From the NCBI GenBank assembly GCA_019096065.1, contig JAGUCH010000001.1, positions 9,176,001-9,240,000 on the forward strand: DNA of 64,000 bases, in the 5' to 3' direction. Origin of the DNA: Paracyclopina nana (Eukaryota > Arthropoda > Copepoda > Cyclopoida > Cyclopettidae). Of the stretch, positions 1 to 11,454 are shown in pieces; within the stretch, counting starts at the first letter, position 1, and every line of letters starts with the position of its first letter. The notes under the pieces were generated by a model that saw only the letters and a list, made by a program, of their open reading frames with translations, was not told where the DNA came from and searched no databases. The translations under genes were made by a program, and so were the position numbers.

Positions 1-578
1 TTGGCTTCGCCCGTGAACAAGACAGGCCTCGTATTCATTCAGACAGCTCCGCTTCCATTCTGACTGACAAAAAGAGTGCGAGAGAGGTGATCGCAAAAGA
101 ACCAGTGGGAAAAGCAAGCAGTTTAAAGATCACAGATTTGAAGGACTTTAGCAAATTGGCTGGAAGCTCCAAGGTCTCGTCCACGTCGTCTTCGCTCAAC
201 TCTTCCGTTGTGAAAGAAAACAGCTTAGACGACCCGTTTGACCATGACAATATCGGCTATGTCAATGGTAGTGGCAGTAATTCCTCAACAGCTCCCCCAG
301 TGCTTTTGTGCGATCGCTTGCCCGAGCCAACGGAATTCGGGGATGGAAACCCATTCCTCATGTTCATTTGCATCGCATGCTTGCTCCAGCATAGGAATGC
401 TATCATGAACGGACGGTTCGATTACCAGGAAATTGCCATGTATTTTGACAAAATGGTGCGAAAACATGATGTCAAAAAGACTTTATCCATGGCACGAAAA
501 CTATTCGCAGAGTATCTTAACGACGATTGGGCAGTCACACTCACCAACGAAAGGGAAAGAGTGAAGGCAAGTTGTTGA
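1..578 (+). CDS. TBC1D25: TBC1D25-like Rab GAP, C-terminal end (partial)
   Basis: This is the last coding exon of a gene that starts left of the window. The frame is open from base 3 and stops at 576-578, so about 190 residues are visible. The C-terminal part (GNPFLMFICIACLLQHRN, then an FDYQEIAMYFDKMVRKHD block) resembles the end of the TBC domain and C-terminus of TBC1D25/OATL1, a Rab GTPase-activating protein linked to autophagosome traffic. The preceding ~90 residues are Ser-rich linker. The catalytic Arg and Gln fingers would lie upstream of the window, so GAP activity cannot be judged here. Family assignment is by remembered similarity. No acceptor site is visible, so the exon may begin before base 1. 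Confidence 0.72.
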   Translation, partial: GFAREQDRPRIHSDSSASILTDKKSAREVIAKEPVGKASSLKITDLKDFSKLAGSSKVSSTSSSLNSSVVKENSLDDPFDHDNIGYVNGSGSNSSTAPPVLLCDRLPEPTEFGDGNPFLMFICIACLLQHRNAIMNGRFDYQEIAMYFDKMVRKHDVKKTLSMARKLFAEYLNDDWAVTLTNERERVKASC

Positions 579-2494
579 CGAGGAGGGGGCAACTTTTCAA
601 ACTCGCATTTGAGCTTGGTACCCATATACTATCAAGAGCAGCTTTATCTTCAGTCATGCAGGAATGAAAAAAACAAATTGTTCCTTTAGAATGCGCGTGC
701 AATTTTTGTGTTGTTATGTTTTGTTTTTGTCTTGCGCGTAAAAAAGGCTCATCTTTGCGGCCTGATTTTTGAAAGATGCGTTGTTCCCAAAAATGCATCT
801 CCCTCCTGTAATTTGTGATCATGATCGTGGCATTTTTTTTGGCAACTATGACTTATTTTTATTGTGAAGCAGGTTCGACTCTCGAAGGAAACTTCTGCAT
901 ATTTCGTCACTATGAAATAAAGCAACTATATTAGGACACACCATAATCAGACACTATAATGAGCTCAAAGAGGGACAAATAAAAATCACGACGTTGCCTT
1001 GTTGCACATTTATTTTTGAATACAGATACTTGGCAAATAGGATATGCATTTTTGCATTCTTGCAAATTCAGTAGGGCTTTTATTACAATATTTTTTTGTT
1101 GCAATTGTTGCAAGGCTAGCCATGTTGGTCGAATTTTAGGTTCGTTTTGTGGCCAAAAAGAATTGCGATTTCAGTTACATTTGTGATTAGCATTACACGA
1201 AGAGTGCAGGCTATATAGATTTGACTTAATTAAAACCTCTCTTTTGTCTTCTCGATTACGGTTTTTAAATTGTTGATTGCAATCTCTTTTGATCCTCATT
1301 TCAAAATGTTTATTTTCATGGCTGTTTGAACCTTGCTATTTTGGAGATTGTTTTTTCTAAAAAAAAGGGCAACTAAGAATTCTATCTGGTCTTTTACTAA
1401 CAGAGTTGAAATTTTGAGCTGGTTGCATTCAATCGCCTCAGGAATGAGTATGGCAGTCAAAATGAAAATGATGATGGCCAATCTCACATCATAATATACA
1501 TGCACGGTCAGTTATGCATTTAAAAAGAGAATATTATGTCTGGCGCCTCTTTTCAGCAGCATTCCTTGACTTAATTTAGGCCGTTCAGCTTGGTTAACTT
1601 TTTTGGCAATTGATTTATTTATCAAAAGGGAAATTCACATTACAAAAAAATGAATGTGGCCTTTTGAGTACCTTCAATTTTTCCATGCCTCAATCTGAAG
1701 CAAGAAAAAAGCTTCTGGATGATCACAAAGGTTGGCTGTGGTATGACAATTTTTATGTTGAGCTTTTCATATGTCCATTGGGTGGTCTAGCAGAAACAAT
1801 GATGCTCAATTTAATTGGTATCTTCTGCCATGTACATTTGTAGAGCAGAAATGGTGCAGGCATTCTAGGAAGCGTTCATTGCCTCAAACTTTGCTCCCAA
1901 TCAGGCTAGAGATTGAAGATACACGGTCAACAGAAAATTTTCGTTAGATCTCCCTGATAAGCTGATGTGAGACGACATGATTGAAGTCAAACATATCCAT
2001 CAAATGGCAATTTGAAGGTCAATTTTGGTGGCCATCTAAGGAAACTGTATGAATATGCTGGATGATGTAATGTACCTTTCCCTAGCTTGTTTAACTTAAA
2101 CTGGTTATCTGCTCTTGAAAACTGAATGTTTTCTACCTAGAGAACTAGAAAACTGAAGATATTGGCCAAGTTGGTATTAAATAAGTATAGCGTTATCATT
2201 GGAAACATATTTTTTATCATCCACACTGAGAAGCCAATTCCAGCCAAACAAAGACAGTTGGGAAGGCTGAGCAAAAAATCCAATTTTAAATGTCTTTAAT
2301 TGCCTCTCGAGTCTCGACGTTGAACAATGCTGGAAGAGATGCTAGTCAATATAGCAGCTAAGGGCAGACGAGAAAAAGCAGCATCGCATTGAAATGTATA
2401 GGCCCAATAAAATGCGAGTTGCACGCATGGCCCAAGTGAATTCCTTACGGTTTTGTTGCGAGCGCAGCAACGCAACGACATGTTGCAGCAGTCT
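579..2494. other. 3' UTR and intergenic DNA, no gene seen
   Basis: AT-rich sequence after the TBC1D25 stop. An AATAAA at about 915-920 is the likeliest polyadenylation signal. The short ORFs here have no splice context or recognisable motifs. The stretch ends at the target-site copy flanking element A. Confidence 0.5.
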
Positions 2495-2589
2495 GTAAAT
2501 GGGGCCGCGACTGCATAGCCAGGTGACATATGCAAGCAAAACTTAGAAATAAACAATAACAATTTCTCACTAATAAAAGAGTTAAGTAT

Positions 2590-3201
2590 GTACATTGTGT
2601 ACAGCGTGTGCATTGTGTTCAGTGTGTACAGTGTGTTCATTGTGATCAGGGTGTACAGCGTGTACAGCGTGTACAGCGTGTACAGAGTGTACATTGTGAT
2701 CAGGATGTACAAGGGTGTACAGCGTGTACAGCGTGTACAGCGTGTACAGCGTGTACAGCGTGTACAGCGTGTACAGCATGTACAGCGTGTACATTGTGTA
2801 CTTCGTGTACAGTGTGTGCAGCGTGTACAGCGTTACTGCGTGTACAGCGTGTACAGCGTGTACACGCCAGCGTGTACAGCGTGTACAGCGTGTACAGCGT
2901 GTACAGCGTGTACAGCGTGTACAGCGTGTACAGCGTGTACAGCGTGTACAGCGTGTACAGCGTGTACAGCGTGTACAGCGTGTACAGCGTGTACAGTGTG
3001 TACAGCGTGTACAGTGTGTACAGTGTGTACAGCGTGTACAGCGTGTACAGCGTGTACAGCGTGTACAGCGTGTACAGCGTGTACAGCGTGTACAGCGTGT
3101 ACAGCGTGTACAGCGTGTACAGCGTGTACAGCGTGTACAGCGTGTACAGCGTGTACAGCGTGTACAGCGTGTACAGCGTGTACAGCGTGTACAGCGTGTA
3201 A
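2590..3201 (+). repeat. 9-bp tandem array (GTGTACAGC)n, left arm of element A
   Basis: From about 2870 to 3200 the 9-mer is almost perfect, with a few GTGTACAGT variants. Before that it is degenerate and mixed with TGTGATCAG-type and GTGTTCA-type units. Each unit contains the palindrome TGTACA. All six frames are open through the array because 9 is a multiple of 3, which creates long artefact ORFs of alternating V, Y and S or C and T. Confidence 0.95.
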
Positions 3202-3214
3202 ACCTAACCTAACC
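3201..3214. repeat. Short CCTAA (telomere-like) run
   Basis: Nearly three copies of CCTAA follow directly at the inner edge of the left 9-bp array. CCTAA/TTAGG is the usual arthropod telomere repeat. Three copies may be chance. Confidence 0.3.
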
Positions 3215-4084
3215 ACATTTTTCACATTGGTCTCATTGTGCACAATGATGGCGTTGTGCACCATTATCCTGTTGTCCACAGTGATCGCGTTGTGCACAAT
3301 GCACACTAGGCCAGGGAGGCTTCATTTCGTCCGTTTTGGCCAAAATCAAAAATCAGCATTTTTCAACTTTTTTTTGCTTCAACACTTAGTTTATGGTCCA
3401 ACTCATCCAAATTCACTCAGCAGAGACATATGAACTCAGTTCAGCTGATCATAAATGTCTGATTTTTGAGACCAAGCCAAAACTTGGAAAAAAGCAGCAA
3501 AAAAGTATGTTTAAGTAAATGGTGACAAACAGCCTGTTCTAAGCTGCACACCTAAAAAATGTGTATTTCAGTATGATTTTTGATCTTGCTGAAAGTATTC
3601 AAGCAATTGTAGTTGATCTTGCCTAAAATTAATTGCCTCCAAATGGGCCTCAAAAAAGCTGTTCATTTTCTAGAACAAAATATGCTGTTCTTTCTTGGAT
3701 CAGCATGGATCACCAAAATTCATGGCTTATGAGTCTCCCTGACACTCAAATAATTGATTCCAGTTGACTTTAGCTGCTACATTGTGCAACCTTGGAAGTT
3801 TTGGGAGGCCGAAAAGTCAAATTTTGCTATTATTTTGGAGCGCCATAGTAGCAAGCTTCTGGGTAGCTTCTGGGTAGCAAAGTATCAAGTCAAAATCCTT
3901 ATAATGTATTTTAATATAGTGTTATAAAGTTACTTTTTGAAAGTGCGCTAACATAAAATTACCTAAGACTACTAAGTTATAGAAAATACTAGCCATTTAG
4001 ATCTATGAAAGAATTCTTGGCTACGCGCATGTGTCCAGCTCCTCAAGAAATGCAAAAGGAAATTTAAAACACATGATTCTCATG

Positions 4085-4410
4085 TAGCAACAATGTACCA
4101 TGAAACTTTTTTTCATTGTGAATTGTATCACAATGTACTATGGCTTGGTGTATCATTGGAATTTGTATCACAGTGTACCATGGCATTGTGTAACATTGGG
4201 ATTGTATCACAATGTACCATGGCATTGTGTAACATTGGGATTTGTATCACAGTGTACCATGGCACAAAGTATCATTGGAATTTGTATCACAGTGTACCAT
4301 AGCATGGTGTATCATTGGGATTTGTATCACAATGTACCATGGCCCAATGTATCATTGGAATTTGTATCACAGTGTACCATGGCATGGGGTATCATTGATA
4401 TTTGAATCAC
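4085..4410. repeat. 40-bp minisatellite in the loop of element A
   Basis: About eight units spaced 39-40 bp apart, marked by CARTGTACCATGG at about 4094, 4133, 4171, 4210, 4250, 4290, 4330 and 4370. The first two are more diverged. The units share the TGTAC core with the 9-bp arms, so both arrays may derive from related sequence. Confidence 0.85.
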
Positions 4411-4866
4411 AGGGCAGATCAAGCTAGGCTTGGCAGGTCAAGCTAGACCTGTCTGACCAAATTCTTATTTAAAAATTGCCGGAAATTGCGGAAATAGCAC
4501 TATTTAGCAAAGTAGCAAAATTCTGAAAATGTATTTTGAAAATGAGCTATAAAGTTACTTTTTTTAAAATTTTCTGAGAGACCGCTCCTTCTGGGGCCCG
4601 TTTTCCATACTTTGACCCCCAATATCACAGCAAAGGATCGTCTGAACTCCTCTTCAAGTTGGTACTTCATAGTCAAGTGCATAAAATGACTTGGGAAAAA
4701 GTCGAGTTTTCCCAAGGGGGGCCTTAGAAAAAGTTGCCGATTTTCCAAAGTGCTCGGATTGAGCTGAAACTTGGTACGATTGTTCTCCATCAGATTCTGA
4801 GCAGATAATCTCAAGTAAACATTGTGCCCAGTGTCGCTGCAAGAATACTAAAGTCCTTGAGACCCC

Positions 4867-5600
4867 TGTACACGCTGTACACGCTGTACACGCTGTACAC
4901 GCTGTACACGCTGTACACGCTGTGCTGTACACGCTGTACACGCTGTACACGCTGTACACGCTGTGCTGTACACGCTGTACACGCTGTACACGCTGTACAC
5001 GCTGTACACGCTGTACACGCTGTGCTGTACACGCTGTACATAATGATCACGCTGTACACGCTGTACACGCTGTACACGCTGTACACGCTGTACACGCTGT
5101 ACACGCTGTACACGCTGTAAAAGCTGTACAAGCTGTACACGCTGTACAAGCTGTACACGCTGTACACGCTGTACACGCTGTACACGCTGTACACGATGAT
5201 CACAATGTACATAATGATCACAATGTACACGCTGTACACGCTGTACACGCTGTACACGCTGTACACGCTGTACACGATGATCACAATGTACACGCTGTAC
5301 ATAATGATCACAATGTACACGCTGTACATAATGATCACAATGTACACGCTGTACATAATGATCACAATGTACACGCTGTACATAATGATCACAATGTACA
5401 CGATGATCACAATGTACAGCGTGTACATAATGATCACAATGTACACGCTGTACACGCTGGACACAATGTACACGCTGTACACGCTGCACACACTGTACAC
5501 AATGTACACACTGTACACGATGTACACGCTGTATACAATGTACACGATTTACACAATGTTCACAATGTACATAATGTTTGCAATGTACATGATGTTCACA
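4867..5600 (-). repeat. 9-bp tandem array (GCTGTACAC)n, right arm of element A
   Basis: This is the reverse complement of the left-arm unit. The first part is regular, with three insertions of GCTGT. From about 5190 it alternates with ATGATCACAATGTACA blocks and ends in degenerate TGTACACAAT units. The right arm is longer and more mixed than the left. Confidence 0.93.
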
Positions 5601-5662
5601 AAGTTTATTTCTAAGCTTTGCTTGCATATGTCACCTGGCTATGCAGTCGCGGCCGTAAATGG

Positions 5663-6477
5663 TGAACGTGGTCGTCCTTGGCCGTGGGTGTGGTGAGCCA
5701 AAGTCAGTCTTCAAGTCTTCTTCCAAAGGTAACTGCCAACATCCACGGACTTCACCCAACATGAGGTAGTCCAACCTAGAAGCGCAGCATGAAGACGTTC
5801 TGTGGAGCGCCAACGATTTTCATCGTAAGCTGCTTTCACCAATAACTAGTTATAAAGGGTTACGGTATATGGTGCAACTTGCCGGGCTGATTTACAAAAA
5901 CATCAGGGCAAAAATATGCTGCAACCGCATTTTAATGGACCATGTAGGCATAATTGCATCTTGCTCATTAAGTGCTAGGTAATTTATTGCAAATATTCCA
6001 TGCAGCTCGAGAACATGACCGCATATTGTAGCGTACTCAAGTGAAAGAAACCAAGTTCTGCAAACTTACTGCAAATAGCCTTCTAAAATTCCTGATTATG
6101 ACCCTCAGATTTGGCCAAGTGTAGTTTTGCAGCAGAATACTGCAGTTTAATTTGCACGAAAAAAAACGCACTTTGCATTGAAAATTGACATCGCGGCGGT
6201 AATTTATGGCACAAAAGCAGGCAGCTATGGCAATTGTCACGATGAAAAACCTTAATCACACTCCAATTATGTAATTGATAAAAATTGTCAAGTTCCTTTG
6301 TGTTCCACCATACCGACCAAAAGTAGGACATTTCAGAGCTTAATGACGGGACATTTCTACTAGTTGTTCAGTGCACTCAAGTTCCACCATCTGAAAATTG
6401 GACAACAAAAGTTGCGCGACCAGAAAATTGAAAAACTGACTTATCATGGCAAAAAATAGAGAGATTCTAATGCTCGG
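5663..6477. other. Unannotated intergenic DNA
   Basis: No gene, repeat or RNA seen between element A and the hairpin element. Short ORFs on the minus strand at about 6037-6331 lack splice context or motifs. Confidence 0.4.
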
Positions 6478-6482
6478 CCAAG

Positions 6483-6625
6483 GCTCATTATCTTCCGCGT
6501 CTTTGATCGTAGCATGGTTGCGGTTGTTATCGGTTCTTATTTACTGACGAGGTTGCGATGTCAGTAAATAAGAAGCGATAACAACCGTAACCAAGTCACG
6601 ATCAAAGACGCGGAAGATAATGAGC
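6483..6625. mobile_element. 143-bp hairpin MITE-like element
   Basis: Two arms of about 64 bp (6483-6546 and 6562-6625) are near-perfect inverted copies with a ~15-bp loop. The outer ends read GCTCATTATC and GATAATGAGC. The pentamer CCAAG stands directly outside both ends (6478-6482 and 6626-6630), a candidate target-site duplication. It is too short to code for anything. The superfamily is undetermined. Confidence 0.7.
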
Positions 6626-6630
6626 CCAAG

Positions 6631-7663
6631 ACTATCTTTAGCCATCACATAACAGCTGGAATTTTTAAGTCGGAGCTTCGTTTGATACATTGATTCAGAT
6701 TTGATTTTATATTTGTAAACAATATTAGGTAACAATCATTCGATTAAACTTGCTTAAAACTTAGATTTATCCAACACGTCAATTACATTTGACAAAAAAA
6801 GTGCACATAACATTTTTAATGCTTTTTCCATATTTTCCGTCAGGCCGTATTTCCGTGTTTCTTTGCCACCGGTGCAATTTGTTGCAGATCATCATCATAT
6901 CGGATTAAAAAGACCACTTAGCATTGCTTCTGAAGTCAAATTCCAATAACTACTCAAGAAGTAATTTGTTGGAAAGCATTAGGATGATGTGAAAGGAAAA
7001 AATATTAATGACGCGTTTCAGCTATTATTGGCATTCCATCTGAAGCTCAGAGAACTCGTTTCGCCCATTTATGCATCCGGCTACTCTATGGTGACTCACA
7101 AAGAAGTTAACTCGTTTTACTGAATTAATCACCTAGCATCAGTTTCTGTCACAATTACGATCGCCGTCATTTAGCGCTAAAAGTTACAAAAAATGCAAAA
7201 TAGAGGGCGTATCAACCCTCGTGCAAACTCACGGCAACATTTTCGCGCAAAAATTAAGAGGGCGGAGCTTAACCTCAGATCCAGATGTGGAATTTTGAAT
7301 TAGCTGTCAAACTGGCATTTTTATGAATTAATCAACAAAATCATCTAGTAGCACTGATGAAATAGAGAACTTCCATACAAAAGTTTGGGTGATTTTTATG
7401 AGCAAGTTCAAGCTCAAAAGTTGTTCTTTAGTTCCAAAAGGCATTTTTTCTATGTATTCTGGCCCAGAGGCTCGAATTTTGGGTGTTTTGTTTCATTGAC
7501 CTTTCAAATAGAGCAATGACTATGACAGAATCTGTTAAAAAGCCTGATATGGAGGCTCCGAAAATCAGAGCAAGAGGTAATTTTCGATCCGTCTATTCTT
7601 CTTAGTGCAAGCTGCTGGGGAGCAACAGCTGCTTAAAAATGAGCGCGATGCTCATGATCATCA
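6631..7663. other. Unannotated intergenic DNA
   Basis: No credible coding region, repeat or RNA gene recognised in this ~1-kb stretch between the hairpin element and element B. Confidence 0.4.
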
Positions 7664-7686
7664 CTGATATGACGGGTTGTCTAAAA

Positions 7687-7815
7687 CCCGCACCGACCCG
7701 CACCGACCCGCACCGATCCGCACCGATCCGCACTGACCCGCACCAAGCCGCACCGACCCGCACCGACCCGCACCGACCCGCACTGACCCGCACAAACCGG
7801 CACCATACCGCACAA
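7687..7815 (+). repeat. 10-bp tandem array (CGCACCGACC)n, left of element B
   Basis: About 12 copies of CGCACCGACC with CGCACTGACC, CGCACCGATC and CGCACAAACC variants, strongly GC-rich against AT-rich surroundings. The inverted partner lies at 13171-13287. Confidence 0.93.
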
Positions 7816-7856
7816 ACCAACAGAAAACAAAAAAAGCTTTAAAAAGGTTACTGCCA

Positions 7857-10700
7857 GCATGAACTTTTAAGCAAAACTTCAAAAGCAATTTCAAACCCGC
7901 GCCAAGAAGTAACTTTTTTCAAAGTGGTTACTGCAAAAGTTAGCTGGTAGCTTGACCTTTCATGAACAACTGGCCTTTTTGGCCTTTGCAAGAAAAGTTA
8001 CTGCAGTGGCAGGCACAGAAAGAGCCATTTCTGCTCTCCTATGTAGCGAAGCAAAACTTCAAGTGCAATTTCAAACCCGCGCCAAGAAGTAACTTTTTCA
8101 AAGTGGTTACTGCAAAAGTTAGCTGGTAGCTTGACCTTTCTGGCACAAGTGGCCTTTTTGGCCTTTGCCAGTAAAGTTACTGCAGAGTCTGGCACAGAAA
8201 GAGCCATTTCTGCTCTCCTATGTAGCGAAGCAAAACTTCAAGTGCAATTTCAAACCCGCGCCAAGAAGTAACTTTTTCAAAGTGGTTACTGCAAAAGTTA
8301 GCTGGTAGCTTGACCTTTCTGGCACAAGTGGCCTTTTTGGCCTTTGCCAGTAAAGTTACTGCAGAGTCTGGCACAGAAAGAGCCATTTCTGCTCTCCTAT
8401 GTAGCGAAGCAAAACTTCAAGTGCAATTTCAAACCCGCGCCAAGAAGTAACTTTTTTCAAAGTGGTTACTGCAAAAGTTAGCTGGTAGCATGACCTTTCA
8501 GGAACAACTGGCCTTTTGGCCTTTGCAAGAAAAGTTACTGCAGTGGCAGGCACAGAAAGAGCCATTTCTGCTCTCTTATGTAGCGAAGCAAAACTTCAAG
8601 TGCAATTTCAAACCCGCGCCAAGAAGTAACTTTTTTCAAAGTGGTTACTGCAAAAGTTAGCTGGTAGCATGACCTTTCATGAACAACTGGCCTTTTTGGC
8701 CTTTGCAAGAAAAGCTACTGCAGAGTCTGGCACAGAAAGAGCCATTTCTGCTCTCCTATGTAGCGAAGCAAAACTTCAAGTGCAATTTCAAACCCGCGCC
8801 AAGAAGTAACTTTTTCAAAGTGGTTACTGCAAAAGTTAGCTGGTAGCTTGACCTTTCTGGCACAAGTGGCCTTTTTGGCCTTTGCCAGTAAAGTTACTGC
8901 AGAGTCTGGCACAGAAAGAGCCATTTCTGCTCTCCTATGTAGCGAAGCAAAACTTCAAGTGCAATTTCAAACCGCGCCAAGAAGTAACTTTTTCAAAGTG
9001 GTTACTGCAAAAGTTAGCTGGTAGCATGACCTTTCATGAACAACTGGCCTTTTTGGCCTTTGCAAGAAAAGTTACTGCAGTGGCAGGCACAGAAAGAGCC
9101 ATTTCTGCTCTCCTATGTAGCGAAGCAAAACTTCAAGTGCAATTTCAAACCCGCGCCAAGAAGTAACTTTTTTCAAAGTGGTTACTGCAAAAGTTAGCTG
9201 GTAGCTTGACCTTTCTGGCACAAGTGGCCTTTTTGGCCTTTGCAAGAAAAGCTACTGCAGAGTCTGGCACAGAAAGAGCCATTTCTGCTCTCCTATGTAG
9301 CGAAGCAAAACTTCAAGTGCAATTTCAAACCCGCGCCAAGAAGTAACTTTTTTCAAAGTGGTTACTGCAAAAGATAGCTGGTAGCATGACCTTTCTGGCA
9401 CAGCTGGCCTTTTTGGCCTTTGCAAGAAAAGTTACTGCAGTGGCAGGCACAGAAAGAGCCATTTCTGCTCTCCTATGTAGCGAAGCAAAACTTCAAGTGC
9501 AATTTCAAACCCGCGCCAAGAAGTAACTTTTTTCAAAGTGGTTACTGCAAAAGTTAGCTGGTAGCTTGACCTTTCATGAACAACTGGCCTTTTTGGCCTT
9601 TGCAAGAAAAGTTACTGCAGTGGCTGGCACAGAAAGAGCCATTTCTGCTCTCCTATGTAGCGAAGCAAAATTTCAAGTGCAATTTCAAACCCGCGCCAAG
9701 AAGTAACTTTTTTCAAAGTGGTTACTGCAAAAGATAGCTGGTAGCATGACCTTTCTGGCACAGCTGGCCTTTTTGGCCTTTGCAAGAAAAGTTACTGCAG
9801 TGGCAGGCACAGAAAGAGCCATTTCTGCTCTCCTATGTAGCGAAGCAAAACTTCAAGTGCAATTTCAAACCCGCGCCAAGAAGTAACTTTTTCAAAGTGG
9901 TTACTGCAAAAGCTAGCTGGTAGCATGACCTTTCTGGCACAAGTGGTCTTTTTGGCCTTTGCAAGAAAAGTTACTGCAGTGGCAGGCACAGAAAGAGCCA
10001 TTTCTGCTCTCCTATGTAGCGAAGCAAAACTTCAAGTGCAATTTCAAACCCGCGCCAAGAAGTAACTTTTTTCAAAGTGGTTACTGCAAAAGTTAGCTGG
10101 TAGCATGACCTTTCTGGCACAACTGGCCTTTTTGGCCTTTGCAAGAAAAGTTACTGCAGTGGCTGGCCAAGAAAGAGCCATTTCTGCTCTCCTATGTAGC
10201 AAAGCAAAACTTCTAAGTCCAATCAGCAGTTGGGCCTAGAGATGCCTCAAAGTAATTTTTTGACTCTAATAGTTCCCAACTGCCTCAGCAAAAGTTAGGC
10301 CCCAAGAAAAATCCCTGAGAGGTCGGGAAAAATTTGAGAACTGAGCTACTATTTTTCATCTGAGCGTACGATTGAACCCTTTTTTAGTAAAATATGAATT
10401 GTCAGGTGCTAGCTAGCATGAACTTTAAACTTCAAAATTCAAAGTGGTTACTGCAGTGGCTGGCCAAGAAAGAGCCATTTCTGCTCTCCTATGTAGAGAA
10501 GCAAAACTTCAAGTGCAATTTCAAACCCGCGCCAAGAAGTAACTTTTTTCAAAGTGGTTACTGCAAAAGTTAGCTGGTAGCTTGACCTTTCTGGCACAAC
10601 TGGCCTTTTTGGCCTTTGCAAGAAAAGTTACTGCAGTGGCTGGCCAAGAAAGAGCCATTTCTGCTCTCCTATGTAGCAAAGCAAAACTTCTAAGTCCAAT
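7857..10700 (-). repeat. ~180-bp tandem array, left arm of element B
   Basis: The marker CGAAGCAAAACTTC recurs at about 8046, 8226, 8405, 8584, 8764, 8943, 9121, 9301, 9481, 9661, 9841 and 10020, giving a period of 178-180 bp. A further partial block lies at 10435-10700 after a non-repeat segment. Units are >95% alike by eye, with two alternative versions of the segment around GCAGTGGCAGG / GCAGAGTCTGG, so copies have been shuffled or converted. ORFs of 69 codons recur because the unit is almost divisible by 3. No start, splice or protein family supports coding. Confidence 0.93.
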
Positions 10701-10872
10701 CAGCAGTTGGGCCTAGAGATGCCTCAAAGTAATTTTTTGACTCTAATAGTTCCCAACTGCCTCAGCAAAAGTTAGGCCCCAAGAAAAATCCCTGAGAGGT
10801 CGGGAAAAATTTGAGAACTGAGCTACTATTTTTCATCTGAGCGTACGATTGAACCCTTTTTTAGTAAAATAT
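10210..10872. repeat. Direct duplication of a ~185-bp spacer inside element B
   Basis: The segment starting CTTCTAAGTCCAATCAGCAG at about 10210-10395 recurs at about 10687-10871, almost identical. A short block of the 180-bp repeat lies between the two. This is a recent internal duplication at the arm/loop border. After the second copy the unique loop begins. Confidence 0.85.
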
Positions 10873-11454
10873 GTCTTATTACCTACCGGTAAACCGTAAC
10901 CGCAAATCCTGGGTGTGCCTTCAATTTCCAAATGCTTCTCAGCTTTTTCTCATACCAGGGTTTATTTTTCCCTTGAAAATAAAGAGTCTCCCGACTCACT
11001 ATTAAGCTAAAAACGATGCCACTCGATTTACTTAAAAACTAAGCCGCAAATCAGGAACCTGGGACTGTGTTGCTTGGGCGCCTCCACCTGCCTTCCCGGT
11101 GGAAGTCACATGTATAAGATGAGCAGTAAATACATGGCTATACTCTAGTAAACATCTCTATGCATTATCTCGTATGAGCTTTGCTTGTCGGGCTAACAGG
11201 GTGTTCAAACTCCCACACTTGCATAGTACAGCATCAAGTTTTTAGAACGGGATAGTCTTGGAATTTCAAGCCCACAAGGATTTGCGATTACTGGTAGAGA
11301 ATAAGACAGATTTTACTAAAAAAGAGTTCAATCCGTGAGTTTTTTGGCTATTGCCAATTTCAACATATATATCAAGTTTTTTGATAAAGGACTGGTTCTG
11401 GACCCTTTTGGACCCTTTTGGACCTAACACATGAGGTCAAAACAACAGTTGGGC

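Larger units (their letters stand above)
2503..5654. mobile_element. Element A: Foldback-like inverted-repeat element
   Basis: The ends are inverted copies of each other over about 52 bp, starting GGCCGCGACTGCATAGCC at 2503 and ending with its reverse complement at 5654. Just outside both ends stands the same direct 8-mer GTAAATGG (2495-2502 and 5655-5662), as expected of a target-site duplication. Inside the ends are two long arrays of one 9-bp unit in opposite orientation: GTGTACAGC at about 2590-3200 and GCTGTACAC at about 4867-5600. A ~1.65-kb middle part holds no credible coding region but contains a 40-bp minisatellite. Long inverted ends built of short tandem repeats around a loop are typical of Foldback elements. 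With no transposase visible it would be non-autonomous. An 8-bp duplication would also fit hAT or P-type mobilisation. The superfamily is not determined. Confidence 0.72.

Noticed and set aside
2588..3433. Long ORFs of alternating Val-Tyr-Ser or Cys-Thr-Ala in the 9-bp arrays (also 4811-5696)
   Set aside because: A 9-bp repeat without stops is open in every frame. There is no start context or recognisable domain, and both strands are equally open.
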